A stretch of 64,000 bases of DNA from Nemertoderma westbladi (Eukaryota; Xenacoelomorpha; Nemertodermatida; Nemertodermatidae): NCBI GenBank assembly GCA_032718475.1, contig JAUCBJ010007728.1, positions 1-64,000 of the forward strand. Direction: 5' to 3'. Below the pieces are notes generated by a model. That model saw only the letters and a program-made list of their open reading frames with translations, had not been told where the DNA came from and made no database searches. Position 1 is the first letter of the stretch; each line of letters begins with the position of its first letter. Both the position numbers and the translations under genes were made by a program. Positions 48,910-58,622 of this stretch are shown here, piece after piece.

Positions 48910-50364
48910 TTGAAGCGTCATCCATTGGTATTCGGAGGAGATCAATACGTTCGCTCGAAAGGGGGAATCCAATCCGACGTGATGAAGCGTTTCTTAACCC
49001 CGTTCTTCAACCAATCGTTAGAGAATACGTCGATGGTTAGGAGAGGATTAGCGATATTCGAAGGAGTATATCGACAGAACATTGGAGATTTGGGAGACCG
49101 ACCGTCGATTGAGTATCCGACGCCAGAAGCTTTGGAGAAGTGGTTCGGGAATCAAACCCACGGGTTTGGTACTCCCTTCCACTCGGAGGCTGATAGACCT
49201 GTTAAGGAGGGCTGGCCGGAGACGTTAGTAGAGGTGTTCGGAGTAGATCTTCCGGTGGAGAAGACATATCCGAAACGAATGCGGGAGGAAATATTGGAGA
49301 TAGAGGACAAGGGCGAGGATGTTTACTTTGTTCCGGATCGAAAACCGCTGACCGGAGAGGACGACATCGTATTAGACATTGGGAAAGAAGGAAGTGCGAA
49401 ACCGATTGGAGACCTCATATACGAGAGGGCCTGGTCTCCACAAGCGCGTAGGTGTAAGTTGTGCGGCAGCACAAGGCACAATCAAAAGTCGTGCGACGCG
49501 GTAGTAGAGGCGGCGCATAAGGTCTGCCGTTGGTGTAATGAGACCGACCATTCGTTTCACACGTGCACCGTCTTCATTTCTCAATGCGGATATTGTGGAG
49601 TAAAGGGACATCGTAGCGCGAGATGTCAGCTGCGAGATGATTCCTTCCAAAACCATAGCGCTAACCTACTTCGGGAGATGTTAGATAAGTGGGAGAGTGT
49701 GGCCGACTACCACATTCAAGCGCAGATGCGTTGGTTACCATTTAAGGCGGGATACGGATTCTGGGCAGTAGACCCATCTCACGTTGCATATGAGCCGTAT
49801 TTACAGTCTTTGCAACAGTATCAAGAGCTCATCCTGACCGCTCAAGACCTTCCACAAAACACTGGAGTTATCGTAGTCCAAGAATACTTCAGACAGTTAA
49901 ATATGGATAACAAGTATACTTGGAACTTTGTTGCCATTTGCGACCGGATTACAAAAGGTCTGTTTTCAGAAACTAGAAAAGTGGTACGCGCGCGAGGTGA
50001 TTGGAGGATGGCGGCTATACAATACCGCAACGAATTCTTGTTGACTCACGTACCAGTGGGGTCATTGACCGCTGAGAGGATACAGGAACAGAGGATCGCA
50101 GCGACCACAGCGACGACCGTTGGAGCTCAAGGCTCACGGAAGGAACCAGGAGGAGAGGTCCGAGACAAGCGTCAAGTCAAGGACGACCACTACCATTCGA
50201 TAATTGAGGCTCAGCGATTGCAATGCAAGGCGCATGGTGCGTCGGAGAAGGCATGGGTGCAATTGCAGAAGGAAGAGTTGGCGGAAGCGACCACGGGAGC
50301 ACGACAGTTGGGACGAGGAATCTGTCAGAGCTCGGGGAACATCGTCGCCGGTTCCGGGGAGTGA
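48910..50364 (+). CDS. Triple zinc-knuckle protein, C-terminal part of the plus-copy accessory gene
   Basis: 484 codons following TGA 48904 in the same frame, stop TGA 50362. Three perfect CX2CX4HX4C knuckles: C182-C185-H190-C195, C206-C209-H214-C219 and C226-C229-H234-C239. Upstream is an acidic linker with EEILEIEDKGEDV; downstream a helical domain (GFWAVDP, YQELILTAQDL, GLFSETRKVVRARGD). Knuckles of this type bind single-stranded nucleic acid, as in retroelement nucleocapsids. The minus-strand 57180-56170 ORF matches it from the acidic linker to the C-terminal domain. The tail after residue 395 is low-complexity and charged. No protease or reverse transcriptase neighbours it on this strand. 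Confidence 0.65.
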   Translation: MKRHPLVFGGDQYVRSKGGIQSDVMKRFLTPFFNQSLENTSMVRRGLAIFEGVYRQNIGDLGDRPSIEYPTPEALEKWFGNQTHGFGTPFHSEADRPVKEGWPETLVEVFGVDLPVEKTYPKRMREEILEIEDKGEDVYFVPDRKPLTGEDDIVLDIGKEGSAKPIGDLIYERAWSPQARRCKLCGSTRHNQKSCDAVVEAAHKVCRWCNETDHSFHTCTVFISQCGYCGVKGHRSARCQLRDDSFQNHSANLLREMLDKWESVADYHIQAQMRWLPFKAGYGFWAVDPSHVAYEPYLQSLQQYQELILTAQDLPQNTGVIVVQEYFRQLNMDNKYTWNFVAICDRITKGLFSETRKVVRARGDWRMAAIQYRNEFLLTHVPVGSLTAERIQEQRIAATTATTVGAQGSRKEPGGEVRDKRQVKDDHYHSIIEAQRLQCKAHGASEKAWVQLQKEELAEATTGARQLGRGICQSSGNIVAGSGE

Positions 50365-51215
50365 CGCCTCACGGACCACGTCAACGGAGTCAACTGGAGG
50401 ACGATTAGTGTATCTGGGTAGGGGGCGAAAGAGAGGAGCGAGCCCGAAGAAACCAGGAGCGGGTCAGTAATGCATCGTATCATAGGGCGACAGACTCTAG
50501 ATATATACATCATCGTCGCTCTGATGTATATTGTAGCATTTTAGAAATATCCGACTAGACTCATATACACTAGTTGTGCAATTTTTTGAATTTATATTAT
50601 GAGAGAGGCGAAGGAGGTGATTGGGGAGACAAACCTGCGGGTTTGGCCTACTCCTTTCACCTACCCTAGCAAAATTTTATATTTGATCTTGTATGTAGTA
50701 ATCATTATGTAGTACGAACGAGAAACAATATTTGTAAATTTAATTTGTATGTAATAATCGTTAAACAGTGAGAGAGATAATATTTTGTAAATTTAATTTG
50801 TATGCAATTCATTATGCAATATCTATAGCAATATTTTGTAAATAGTAGAATTATTGTGTTATTTAGATTATTTTGAAAGAAATTTATTTTGTTTGTATAC
50901 ATCACCTTATACTCTTCTACAGTTGGAGGGAACACTGTACGCAATATTAGTCCGTTATGCAGTATAATATTTTAGATAAGACATAATAGCGAGGTGATAT
51001 TTAGATAAGGAAACTGAAACGCCCATATATTTTGAACTCATCCATTTTGTATAGTATGTAGCCCTACCTACGTAATTTTGTATTAAGATATAAGTAGATA
51101 GTTCCAGGGTAGCAAGTTCAGTTGGACCCTGGATATGTGCTTGCTGTTATTAGCTTCGATAGGGCTAGCATCTAGGGACGCAATCCTAACCATTCCGCAG
51201 CCAGGGACATGATCC
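50365..51215. other. Noncoding stretch after the plus-copy accessory gene
   Basis: AT-rich; no gene seen. A purine-rich run at about 50599-50632 and the hairpin aaacc-tgc-gggtt lie downstream of the ORF and could be element 3' sequence. At 51105-51140 tccagggt and accctgga form an 8-bp inverted repeat. I could not define an LTR. Confidence 0.4.
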
Positions 51216-51425
51216 ATTACCATATATGGTAATAATTCGCGGTTTGGAAGCCCTGAGGTTCACAATCCGGCTTTCTAATTGGACTAACTGTTTCCAGGTT
51301 GGTCTAATGCTAGCGCGGACTGGAGAGCCAATAGGAGAGCGATTGCATCACCCTTATTGCATCACCCTTCTCAGATCACCTATAAATTGGCGGTTTGCCG
51401 GTAGAGCTGTATCAGCTCTCTCAAT
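51216..51425 (+). promoter_or_regulatory. Promoter-like site: CArG-type palindrome, TATA box and initiator
   Basis: 51216-51233 is a perfect 18-bp palindrome with core CCATATATGG (51220-51229), which fits the CArG consensus CC(A/T)6GG bound by SRF-type factors. About 150 bases on, cctataaattgg (TATA) is followed roughly 30 bases later by tatcagctctctcaatcc, with initiator-like TCA motifs. Tandem gcatcaccctt copies lie between. It could drive the 52.5-kb ORF or be an LTR promoter. Sequence match only. Confidence 0.4.
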
Positions 51426-52519
51426 CCTACTGCTCTAGGCATTATATGTTTAGGAGTACAATTTGTGCGTATTTTCTGCATTTCTACCCTTTTTTTGATT
51501 TTCTTGAAATGATTTGCAAATTTATAATTTCTGTTTGATTCTTGTTGTGTTTCTCAATCAATCTCAAAGATTACTGCTAATTACATCATGGAACTGTGAT
51601 TTCTACCCTTTAGTTAATGGTTCTATGTAATTCCTTTCGACGCAATAATCCTACGGGATTTCTGAGACTGTCAGACTTGTGATTTGCATGCGCCGCTACG
51701 GTAGCTATTCATCTTAATGGAGGGCTAAGGTGCCAGTAGGCGGTGGGCACATCGGGGGGTTAGCGACGAAGGGAGTGCGGAGGATTCAAAGGCGGGCAAC
51801 GCTGGCGGGGGTCAACGTTGTGGTCGGGCAATTTGAACTGTAGGTAGAGACCGCTCGCTGGTACGGTAATTAGGGGCAATTCCACAGAAAATGGGACACG
51901 ACCATGGGAATATAAAAGTCCGGAATCATCAAAATTTTTTATGAAATCGGTGCTGGGGATAGTTGAAATGTATGAAAATGGAGAACATATCACTTTTAAT
52001 GCAACATTAAAATTTTTTCGATGTTTTAAAGTAAAGGCAACATGTTTTTAAGTTGTAGTGAAAAACGGTATATAAATATAATATGCTAAGCAATAGTACT
52101 AGATTGCCGACTGGAACGAATATTTTGTGTTTACAAACAGGCAATATGTACACCTTTCATATACTAGAGATTTAGGCCTGTGCTACATATTATAAAGCAG
52201 AGCATGGCACTCAAAAACATCCCTGAAATCGTGTCCCGGAAGTCACAAAATAGTATGAAAAGTTTCCATTAAGAAAATAAATCAGAGTGTATGTGGCAAA
52301 CAGTGGCAGATTTTCCTAATGTATGACATGGGTCTCCACTGCATATAGATTATTACATCGTAGTGTTAACATTGGATGTAGCAATGAGTGATAAAATTTT
52401 GTCCCGCGAGTCACATTTCAACACATGTCCCACAATTGTCTATATTTCTTATACATAGAAAGTCGCACGTATTCAAACAATGAAATTACTTTATAGGAAA
52501 GTTATAGGCACATCAATCT
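51426..52519. other. Noncoding stretch
   Basis: No credible gene. It has a GC-rich patch at 51710-51860 within AT-rich sequence and, from 52232, the first copies of the repeated 15-mer described separately. Confidence 0.5.
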
Positions 52520-53885
52520 ATGCAAAATTGTACCATTATTGCAAAAAAAATAATTTTTCTTGTCCAGGAAGTCACTAAAACCCATCGCGATCGCAGTTTA
52601 CACCCTTTACCAGCATCTAAAACTGATATTGCAACTCACTTTGCAGCAGCAACTCCTTTGATTGGAATCTTGTCATCTCACCAAATTACCTTCGTCGATG
52701 GCAAACCGGTTATTCATCAATTTAGCAACCCCGTTCACAATGTTCGAACGAACACTGACAGCACTAACCATATTGATACCGTGTCTGAAGTACAGGATAC
52801 TGAGAATTCTGTTGTAAACATTGATGAGTCTGTTGTCGAAGTAGGTGATTGGCTACTAGTTTCTGTCCCTGGAGATAGAGTTGTCAAAAACTTTGTGTCG
52901 TTGTTAGTTAAGATTCGTGAGGAGGGGGAACTTGAAGTGCAGTTTGCTTCTCGCATTCGCAGTGATATAAAACTCCCTGGATCAGCGACCTTCAAGCTAG
53001 AGTCAGAGTTTGGGTTGCAGCCGCATCGCTCAGTAGTAAAGGTGTTGGCAAGACCTACGCCTATGGGTGGTACTGTGAGGAGTCAGAAACTGTATCGTTT
53101 TGATATTGGGTCATTTGTTGATGGACACATGCCAGATTAGATAAATTGAATGATAAATTGTCCCGGTAGTCACAAATTATTATCAGTAAATTGACTAATT
53201 TCGTGATTAAATGTAATATCTCTCTCTCGATTGTCGTTGTAATACTACTTGATTTTAGTTCCATATATCTCGGTACACCGAGATCGTGCTCTAATACTGG
53301 ACTAACGGGCTAACTTATCAAATATAGATCAATGTCCCAGAAGTCACAACAAATCCAAATTCACAGCTAATCTTGGGATTTATTGAATTCATGGGATTAA
53401 AATTATTATTTTCGTATAAACATGTATTCACTTCAATCACACATGGGTATAATTAGGATTGTTGAACTATATTGTAAAATGGGACATGCTGTCCCGGTAG
53501 TCACGTCCCAGCAGTCACACTCAGCAATCTCTGCTGCAGCAACGCCAATTACCCTTTGAACTCGGGAATACTCTAAAAACAAACTTTGGTTGTGCTGTGG
53601 CAACATAAAATATCATTGAAACCAGTATCTTTCGATGGCTACTGACAGCAAATAAATAAAAAAACGGTCGAAAATTCGTGTCTTTTTTCATGTCCCCGTA
53701 GTCACACGCATAAAAACGCTCACAAAATGGTTCAAATGATTCATATCATGATGTTCTTTATTAATTTTGCAGCCTACATTATCCATGGTTGCATTCCAAT
53801 AGCAAGTTTTACATATGCTTGTTATACATCTCCTTAAACCATGTTCAAATGGAGCAACCTTTGGCCTCTCTGTCCCAGGAGTCAC
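52232..53885. repeat. Nine dispersed copies of a 15-mer, TGTCCC-N3-AGTCAC
   Basis: Copies start at 52232, 52400, 52561 (TGTCCA), 53159, 53333, 53490, 53504 (CGTCCC), 53691 and 53871. The spacer is always exactly three bases and varies (GGA, GCG, GGT, AGA, AGC, CGT, AGG), while flanking sequence is unrelated. They lie in noncoding DNA around the 52.5-kb ORF, none elsewhere in the window that I noticed. The fixed 6-3-6 layout resembles a repeated protein-binding site. Confidence 0.7.
52520..53140 (+). CDS. Unrecognised ORF with small beta-rich C-terminal domain; probably the last exon of a gene
   Basis: 206 codons from ATG 52520 to TAG 53138. A splice acceptor (tttttcttgtccag) just before 52568 suggests the real exon starts there and the first 16 codons are intron. 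Residues 105-195 (VEVGDWLLVSVPGD, ELEVQF, PHRSVVKVLARP) alternate hydrophobic strands and resemble, from memory, a C-terminal domain of unknown function found in many repetitive invertebrate gene families. The middle (70-105) is acidic and Ser/Thr-rich. No catalytic motif is seen. It is flanked on both sides by the repeated 15-mer, one copy of which spans the acceptor. Confidence 0.5.
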   Translation: MQNCTIIAKKIIFLVQEVTKTHRDRSLHPLPASKTDIATHFAAATPLIGILSSHQITFVDGKPVIHQFSNPVHNVRTNTDSTNHIDTVSEVQDTENSVVNIDESVVEVGDWLLVSVPGDRVVKNFVSLLVKIREEGELEVQFASRIRSDIKLPGSATFKLESEFGLQPHRSVVKVLARPTPMGGTVRSQKLYRFDIGSFVDGHMPD

Positions 53886-54599
53886 ATGGAATTACCCTTA
53901 GGGGGCTGATGATCCAGATTTTGTCTCTATTTAGTATTAGGGGGGCAGGAATTGGGTTAGTTAGGAAGCCTAGACGTACCCGGGAGGGGCCTGCATACCT
54001 TACTAGTAGATTGCGAATTAGTCAATTGTGAATTATTATGTTGCGAATTATATGATTGCGGATTGTATAATTGCAAGTTGTACTATTGTGATCTGTGATT
54101 GCTGACGCTGATTGGTGTGTTACTGAAGTGTGCCTATGATTACGAATGCTTAGGTAGGCGCCCCTTTTCTCTTTGATTGATTTCTATTTCTTAGTTACTA
54201 CAAATAATTACTGATTAGGTCAAAGTAATACGGCATTTTAGGCTATTACTAGCGAAACCTGTTGCGTAATAAATTAGAATTACGCATTCTGGAACTCTTA
54301 GTAATTAGTACGCTGTTACATATTTGTGACTGTAATTGATTAGTAAAATTAAGAATTAGTACGCAGCATAGCGGAGAGTAGCTAAGGTAATAATTTAGAG
54401 TACTGTAAACTATTCACGCTGAGCGGTTATTTGCATTAGCGGGCAATAAGCTAGATTGCAGTAGTCAGTATGCAAGACACTAGTAGATTGCTGGCCTAAA
54501 GCCAGCTGCAGGCAAGTTTAGACCCAGAGCGGTACTACCTACGAAAGACAGTGTACTGTACCAATTTTTTGATTATTTAAATATTTTTGATTATTCACA
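53141..54599. other. Noncoding stretch with short-word repeats
   Basis: Besides five or six of the 15-mers, 54010-54100 repeats ttgcgaatta-like words and 54290-54370 repeats attagta(c/g)gc words. No gene is supported. A minus-strand frame at 53688-53885 starts and ends exactly in 15-mers and is treated as chance. Confidence 0.5.
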
Positions 54600-55345
54600 C
54601 ATTCCGTTAGGGAATCCCCAGTATTCGCGATTAGAAAAGACGTAGGCATTATCGTACTTCGATAGTGGTAAAATTAGGTGTAAGAATATACTCTGAGTGC
54701 AAAGCCCCTCGCACTCGTCTTAAGTAAGCTTAGGGAGCCGACTCGGGTTTATTGTTTTGGTTATTCCCGCGTGGCTCATAGATTCGAACAGTTAGCTCTC
54801 TATCGAGCGATCGGTAGAGAAAGGAACAAGCGATTTTGCAGGAGCCGTGTAAATTTAGTAAAATATATTAGCGGACGGCAGATTAGCGCCATCCAACGGT
54901 AAGTAGCGGTTTTGTATTTAGCAGCATTACAATTTAGTAATAACACGCTCCTGATCCCCTTTACTTAACAGTAGAGCAGTCTTTGTGTCTTATTGGTTAG
55001 ACGAGAACTTATTAGGTTGGCAGAGAGGTATACGGGTATTTGTCTGTTCAACAGTTCTGCTGTCAGTATTAGGGGTCGCGGTTGTTTAACACGATGCCTT
55101 CCACCCATTGGCTAATAATGCACTTGTCACCTTCCCATCTCCCTGGGTGTGCTTCCCCCCCGCTGCTGTCTCTCTCTCCCTCCCGGAGGTATAACCTCTG
55201 ACCCCCGCTGTGTGCGTTCCCTTGGGGCCTATTGTCCCCGCTTATTGGGGTGACACGAGGTTGATTGGTAACCAACCTCATGCTCCCAATATTGCTTAAA
55301 ACCAACTCTGTGTGGGCCTGGCTAGCGGAATTGAATATGCTAACA
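54600..55345 (-). mobile_element. LTR of the minus-strand BEL-family element (inner limit uncertain)
   Basis: On the minus strand the LTR begins TGTTAGCATATTC at 55345, directly after a purine tract (55346-55360). Its first 270 bases align with the LTR at 785-1379, including both hairpins and the ccaatgggtgg stretch. An AATAAA on the element strand near 54755 could be the poly(A) signal. No second LTR of this copy is in the window, so the far end is a guess. Confidence 0.5.
55236..55282 (-). promoter_or_regulatory. Conserved double hairpin, minus-strand LTR copy
   Basis: Long stem 55254-55266 with 55270-55282, plus cccc/gggg stem 55236-55250. On the element strand the long stem differs from the 860-888 copy at two positions, each giving a G-U pair instead of breaking the stem. 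Confidence 0.55.
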
Positions 55346-56169
55346 CTCCCCCCCATGTTCCCCCCTATCTTCCCGGTGAGAAGATAGCATCCACCTCTAG
55401 TGCGCTACAATTCCGCTGGATCTCGACCTAGTATCGAGTGTGGGGTGGAACTATTTTTTTTTTCGGAGCCGGCTTTCCAGTCTGCCCCCTATGGGTATGA
55501 TATCGCTACCCTGTTTACCTGGCGTCCTGTGTCGGGCCGATCGTGTGCTCCTCTCACACGAATTTTGTTTCCCCAACACTTTCACCACTAACTCTACTCT
55601 GTTCTCACCCTGACTCTCCTCTACTTCTCCTCACTTCCGCTCTAACTTTTGGACTTCCCTGTCCCTCACTCAGCCTCTCATTCCCCCCCCCCCACACTTG
55701 AATTGCACCCGCACTCTCTTCGCACTACAACTCAACCACTATCTCTCCCACTCACTCCCGACGAGCTTCACCCCCCTCCTGTGCCATCGCACTCAAGAAG
55801 TGTGATGTCGTCCAGCGTCCCGTTAGTCATAGTCAGTCATCCCCCAGTCCAGTAGCTAATTGGAAAAGGTTGAATGACTATAGTACTTACTTCGATTATA
55901 TTTTGCTAAACTAATAATGATTACTACGTACGTACCTACTAATTGCACTTTTCAATTATTTAAATTACTTGAATTCGTACTTAGGAGTTCGCATGTCTCG
56001 CGTGGTGCCTTCCAGGCATGTTACTCCGAAGTCTTAGTTCGTTCCACCTGCCTTTGGGAACCACATCAAGTCTTTCCCTCTGTCGTCCTCCTCCCTTGGT
56101 AATTTCCTGGTCACTGCCGCTCCTCTGGTCTTTTCTGCTTTCTGGCTTCGGACTCTCGCCGCCACCTCC
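55346..56169 (-). mobile_element. 3' noncoding part of the minus-strand BEL-family element
   Basis: Starts (element strand, 3' side) at the polypurine tract catgggggggag. 55400-55600 aligns with 540-740. A C-run at 55684-55693 and CT-rich sequence follow. No credible gene; short frames here are not conserved in the copy at 440-784. Confidence 0.6.
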
Positions 56170-57180
56170 TTACTGATCCCGGTCGGTGCCGGTGTTATTA
56201 GCTCCCAGTATCGCTTCGCGGGTGGCCCCTCCGAGGCCCTGTTGTCTCCCCCTGGTGGCGTCCCATAGGATCATCTTCATTGCCCGCGGCACATGCTCCG
56301 CCAAGAAGTCCCTGAACTCTCCTCTGTTCTGTGGCGTCCACCTATCCAAATACCTCTCCGTATTTATCACTCCGGCATATGATGCTGCCGTCGCCACTTC
56401 CTGGTAGGTAAACGGAAGCCTCCGTTTGATAATCTCCATATGAGCCTCCTGATTGATGTTAAAGAAGCCCCACCGGAACTCCTGGGGCTTCTTACGTTGC
56501 GGAGTCATGGCCCCGACGTCGGCCCACTCCTCGAAGACCCTAAACTTCCCTTCGTCGTCCATCCAGTCGCACTGGTGTCCGTAGTACCCCCGAAAGTTAC
56601 ACTTCGAACATCGGTTATGCAACCGTGGACACGCCCCCATCCTGTGGCTCGACTCGCGGCAGTAGAGACAACTAGTCCCTTTCTGGAACCGGTACAAACA
56701 GCTCCTTTCCTGATGGGTCTGTCTCCCACAGTAGTCACAGCCAAGCACCAATGTCTCCCGCCCCACATAGTCTTTCGTCCCAAGCGATCTCCGCGGTCTG
56801 TGGAGTCGCTGGTAGGTGAACTTCTGCACATTAGTGTCCCTGTCTATTTCGATCTCCTCACCCCTCTTGTGCATTGTCTCCCCAAATACTACCCGTGGTG
56901 CCGTCCCCGGTTGCTCGCCCAACCTGATAGTGCTCCCCGCGAAATCCATCGCTGGCTCCCCGTGCACCCAGGCCCGCTTGCCGGGTCTATCCCAGAAGGC
57001 CCTCGCCCCACTGGCCGTCACCACCCTCCCGCCAACCCAGTCCGTGTCCGAGTGGCCAATCCTCTCGATGGGCGGCATCTCTCCGAACTCGTCGTCGTCT
57101 CCGTCCTCCTCTGGCAGTGGTTCCAACCCCGGTATCCCGATGGATCCACTATGTCCCTTCCCGCCTTGGCTCTCGCCCAT
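56170..57180 (-). CDS. Triple zinc-knuckle protein, minus-strand accessory gene
   Basis: 336 codons. Knuckles at C148-C151-H156-C161 and C171-C174-H179-C184 are canonical; the third (C191-C194-H202-C204) has altered spacing. N-terminal 40 residues are Gly- and Asp/Glu-rich. The C-terminal 100 residues (GFFNINQEAH, YQEVATAASYAG, ILWDATRGR) match the region after the knuckles in 48910-50364. Likely a nucleic-acid-binding protein. It starts 177 bases after the exonuclease-like ORF stop, in another frame, so it is either a separate product or was once joined to it. It sits between pol and the LTR of its element. Confidence 0.65.
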   Translation of the reverse strand: MGESQGGKGHSGSIGIPGLEPLPEEDGDDDEFGEMPPIERIGHSDTDWVGGRVVTASGARAFWDRPGKRAWVHGEPAMDFAGSTIRLGEQPGTAPRVVFGETMHKRGEEIEIDRDTNVQKFTYQRLHRPRRSLGTKDYVGRETLVLGCDYCGRQTHQERSCLYRFQKGTSCLYCRESSHRMGACPRLHNRCSKCNFRGYYGHQCDWMDDEGKFRVFEEWADVGAMTPQRKKPQEFRWGFFNINQEAHMEIIKRRLPFTYQEVATAASYAGVINTERYLDRWTPQNRGEFRDFLAEHVPRAMKMILWDATRGRQQGLGGATREAILGANNTGTDRDQ

Positions 57181-57356
57181 AGCTCTCTATCCCTCTAGCT
57201 CCCCTAACTTCCTTAGCGGTTGGTCGGCTTTGGTGCCCGCTGGTATGGGCATCGCTTGCAACCCCGACGTCGACTGTTTTGGCGATCCCACCGTCCATCC
57301 CAGTTCTCGCCCTAGAGTCTCCCCCGAACTCCCTGATGAAGTCCAACGAAGTTCGT

Positions 57357-58622
57357 CTAAGCCTCGAAGCCGGAAATCTGCGTCCTGGCCTCCTCCTCCC
57401 TCTCCTCTGCTTCTATCCTCTCCCGTCTCGTGACTTCTTCCAGTCGTTTTGCCTCTCGTCTATCCGTCTCTAGCTGCTCCCATCTCTGATATGGCGTACC
57501 TATCTCCCCGTCTATCAGATGTCGGCTGTTGTAGTACACCGACTCGCCCTTCAGCCCCGGGTGGTCTACCAGACCGTCGAAGGCCGTCTTAAAGGCTCTC
57601 CTGTAGCTTAGGGGTGATCCCGATAACAGAAATGCCGCTGGTTCCCTCTCGATAAGCACGGTCATGAATAAGTTAAGCAAACTTATCATTATCCAATCTT
57701 CCTGCAGGATATATCGCTTCTGATATACCTTTATCGCTCCTCTTCGGAATTGATACACCTCTTGCCTTCCTGGCCTCGCTCCCCACTTCAGCGAGTTCGC
57801 CAACTCTGCTCCGTACTCTTCTCTGAACTTTCCCCAGTCCGTCGGCTTATGACACACGAGCCCCAATATCTGGCCCATCGCCACCGCTCCGCACTGGCCT
57901 GTGTTCTCCACTACTCCCAACCCGTCCGGTGCTGTCATAGCCATGAAGACTACCTGCATGTCCAGAAGGTTGGGGGTGTCCGGACCGATGATTCTCTCCG
58001 CGTCGTCGTGAATCACCGATCCCACCTTCGTCGTCGACTTCTCTCTTACCAGGACTTCCACCGCTTTCGGCAACCGGTTTAATTTCGGCCCGTCCTTTTT
58101 CCCATACGTTCCTAGATCGAATAAGAAAATGTCCCCATTTGGCGCGGCCAAATGTAGGAGTATGGTCCTGGCCGACCCCGCTGATCCTCGTCTCGAACCC
58201 TCCTCGTCTTCCACGGTTCCCTCGTCGTCTAGGATCATATATCCTCCCCTGTTGACGGACTCTATAAACCTCTTCCAATCCTTCTCCGGCGACTCCCTCG
58301 GGTACTTCGGAATCCTGAACTTCGCCTCGCCCCCTTTCACCACGTAGTGGAAGTGTTGGAAGATCGCGTTGTCCAGCGATGGCGTCCCGTAGGTCCCGAC
58401 CAGCCGCTGTTCGTGCATCTCCCGGAAGTGGTCCTGCAGCGCTCGTGCCGCGTGACCCTTCTCCAACCTCTCGTAGTATCCTCTCGTCTTCTCTTCCGGA
58501 TGCCTCTTGGTGAAATCCACCAGTATCTCCTTTCCTCCTTGTTCCGCCTTTCTCTTTCTGATCAGTTTTCCCGCCATTCCGAATGCTCTCACTCGCTCAC
58601 CTGTAAGGTGGTGCCTTACCAA
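57357..58622 (-). CDS. DEDD exonuclease-like protein, minus-strand accessory gene
   Basis: 421 codons, ATG 58622 to TAG 57357. Exonuclease signature: YMILDDEGT with Asp 132 and Glu 134 (Exo I) then ILLHLAAPNGDIFLFDLG; TTKVGSVIHDDAERI with Asp 206/207 (Exo II); LLDMQVVF with Asp 221; and RQEVYQ at 286-291 (Exo III region), where the usual acidic residue after the Tyr is not evident (RRGA). N-terminal 110 residues are basic and helical; C-terminal 45 are a charged coiled coil ending in EEREEEARTQ. The same motifs in the same order occur in 47761-48906, though overall identity is low. Likely role: binding or trimming nucleic acid in the element's life cycle; activity doubtful. Confidence 0.5.
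   Translation of the reverse strand: MVRHHLTGERVRAFGMAGKLIRKRKAEQGGKEILVDFTKRHPEEKTRGYYERLEKGHAARALQDHFREMHEQRLVGTYGTPSLDNAIFQHFHYVVKGGEAKFRIPKYPRESPEKDWKRFIESVNRGGYMILDDEGTVEDEEGSRRGSAGSARTILLHLAAPNGDIFLFDLGTYGKKDGPKLNRLPKAVEVLVREKSTTKVGSVIHDDAERIIGPDTPNLLDMQVVFMAMTAPDGLGVVENTGQCGAVAMGQILGLVCHKPTDWGKFREEYGAELANSLKWGARPGRQEVYQFRRGAIKVYQKRYILQEDWIMISLLNLFMTVLIEREPAAFLLSGSPLSYRRAFKTAFDGLVDHPGLKGESVYYNSRHLIDGEIGTPYQRWEQLETDRREAKRLEEVTRRERIEAEEREEEARTQISGFEA

Noticed and set aside
50599-50632. Purine-rich run as polypurine tract of a plus-strand element
   Set aside because: No LTR with TG...CA ends or second copy could be found after it; kept only as a remark.
53688-53885. Minus-strand peptide bounded by two VTxGT segments as a repeat protein
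   Set aside because: Other 15-mers are followed by early stops in that reading, and codons do not vary synonymously.
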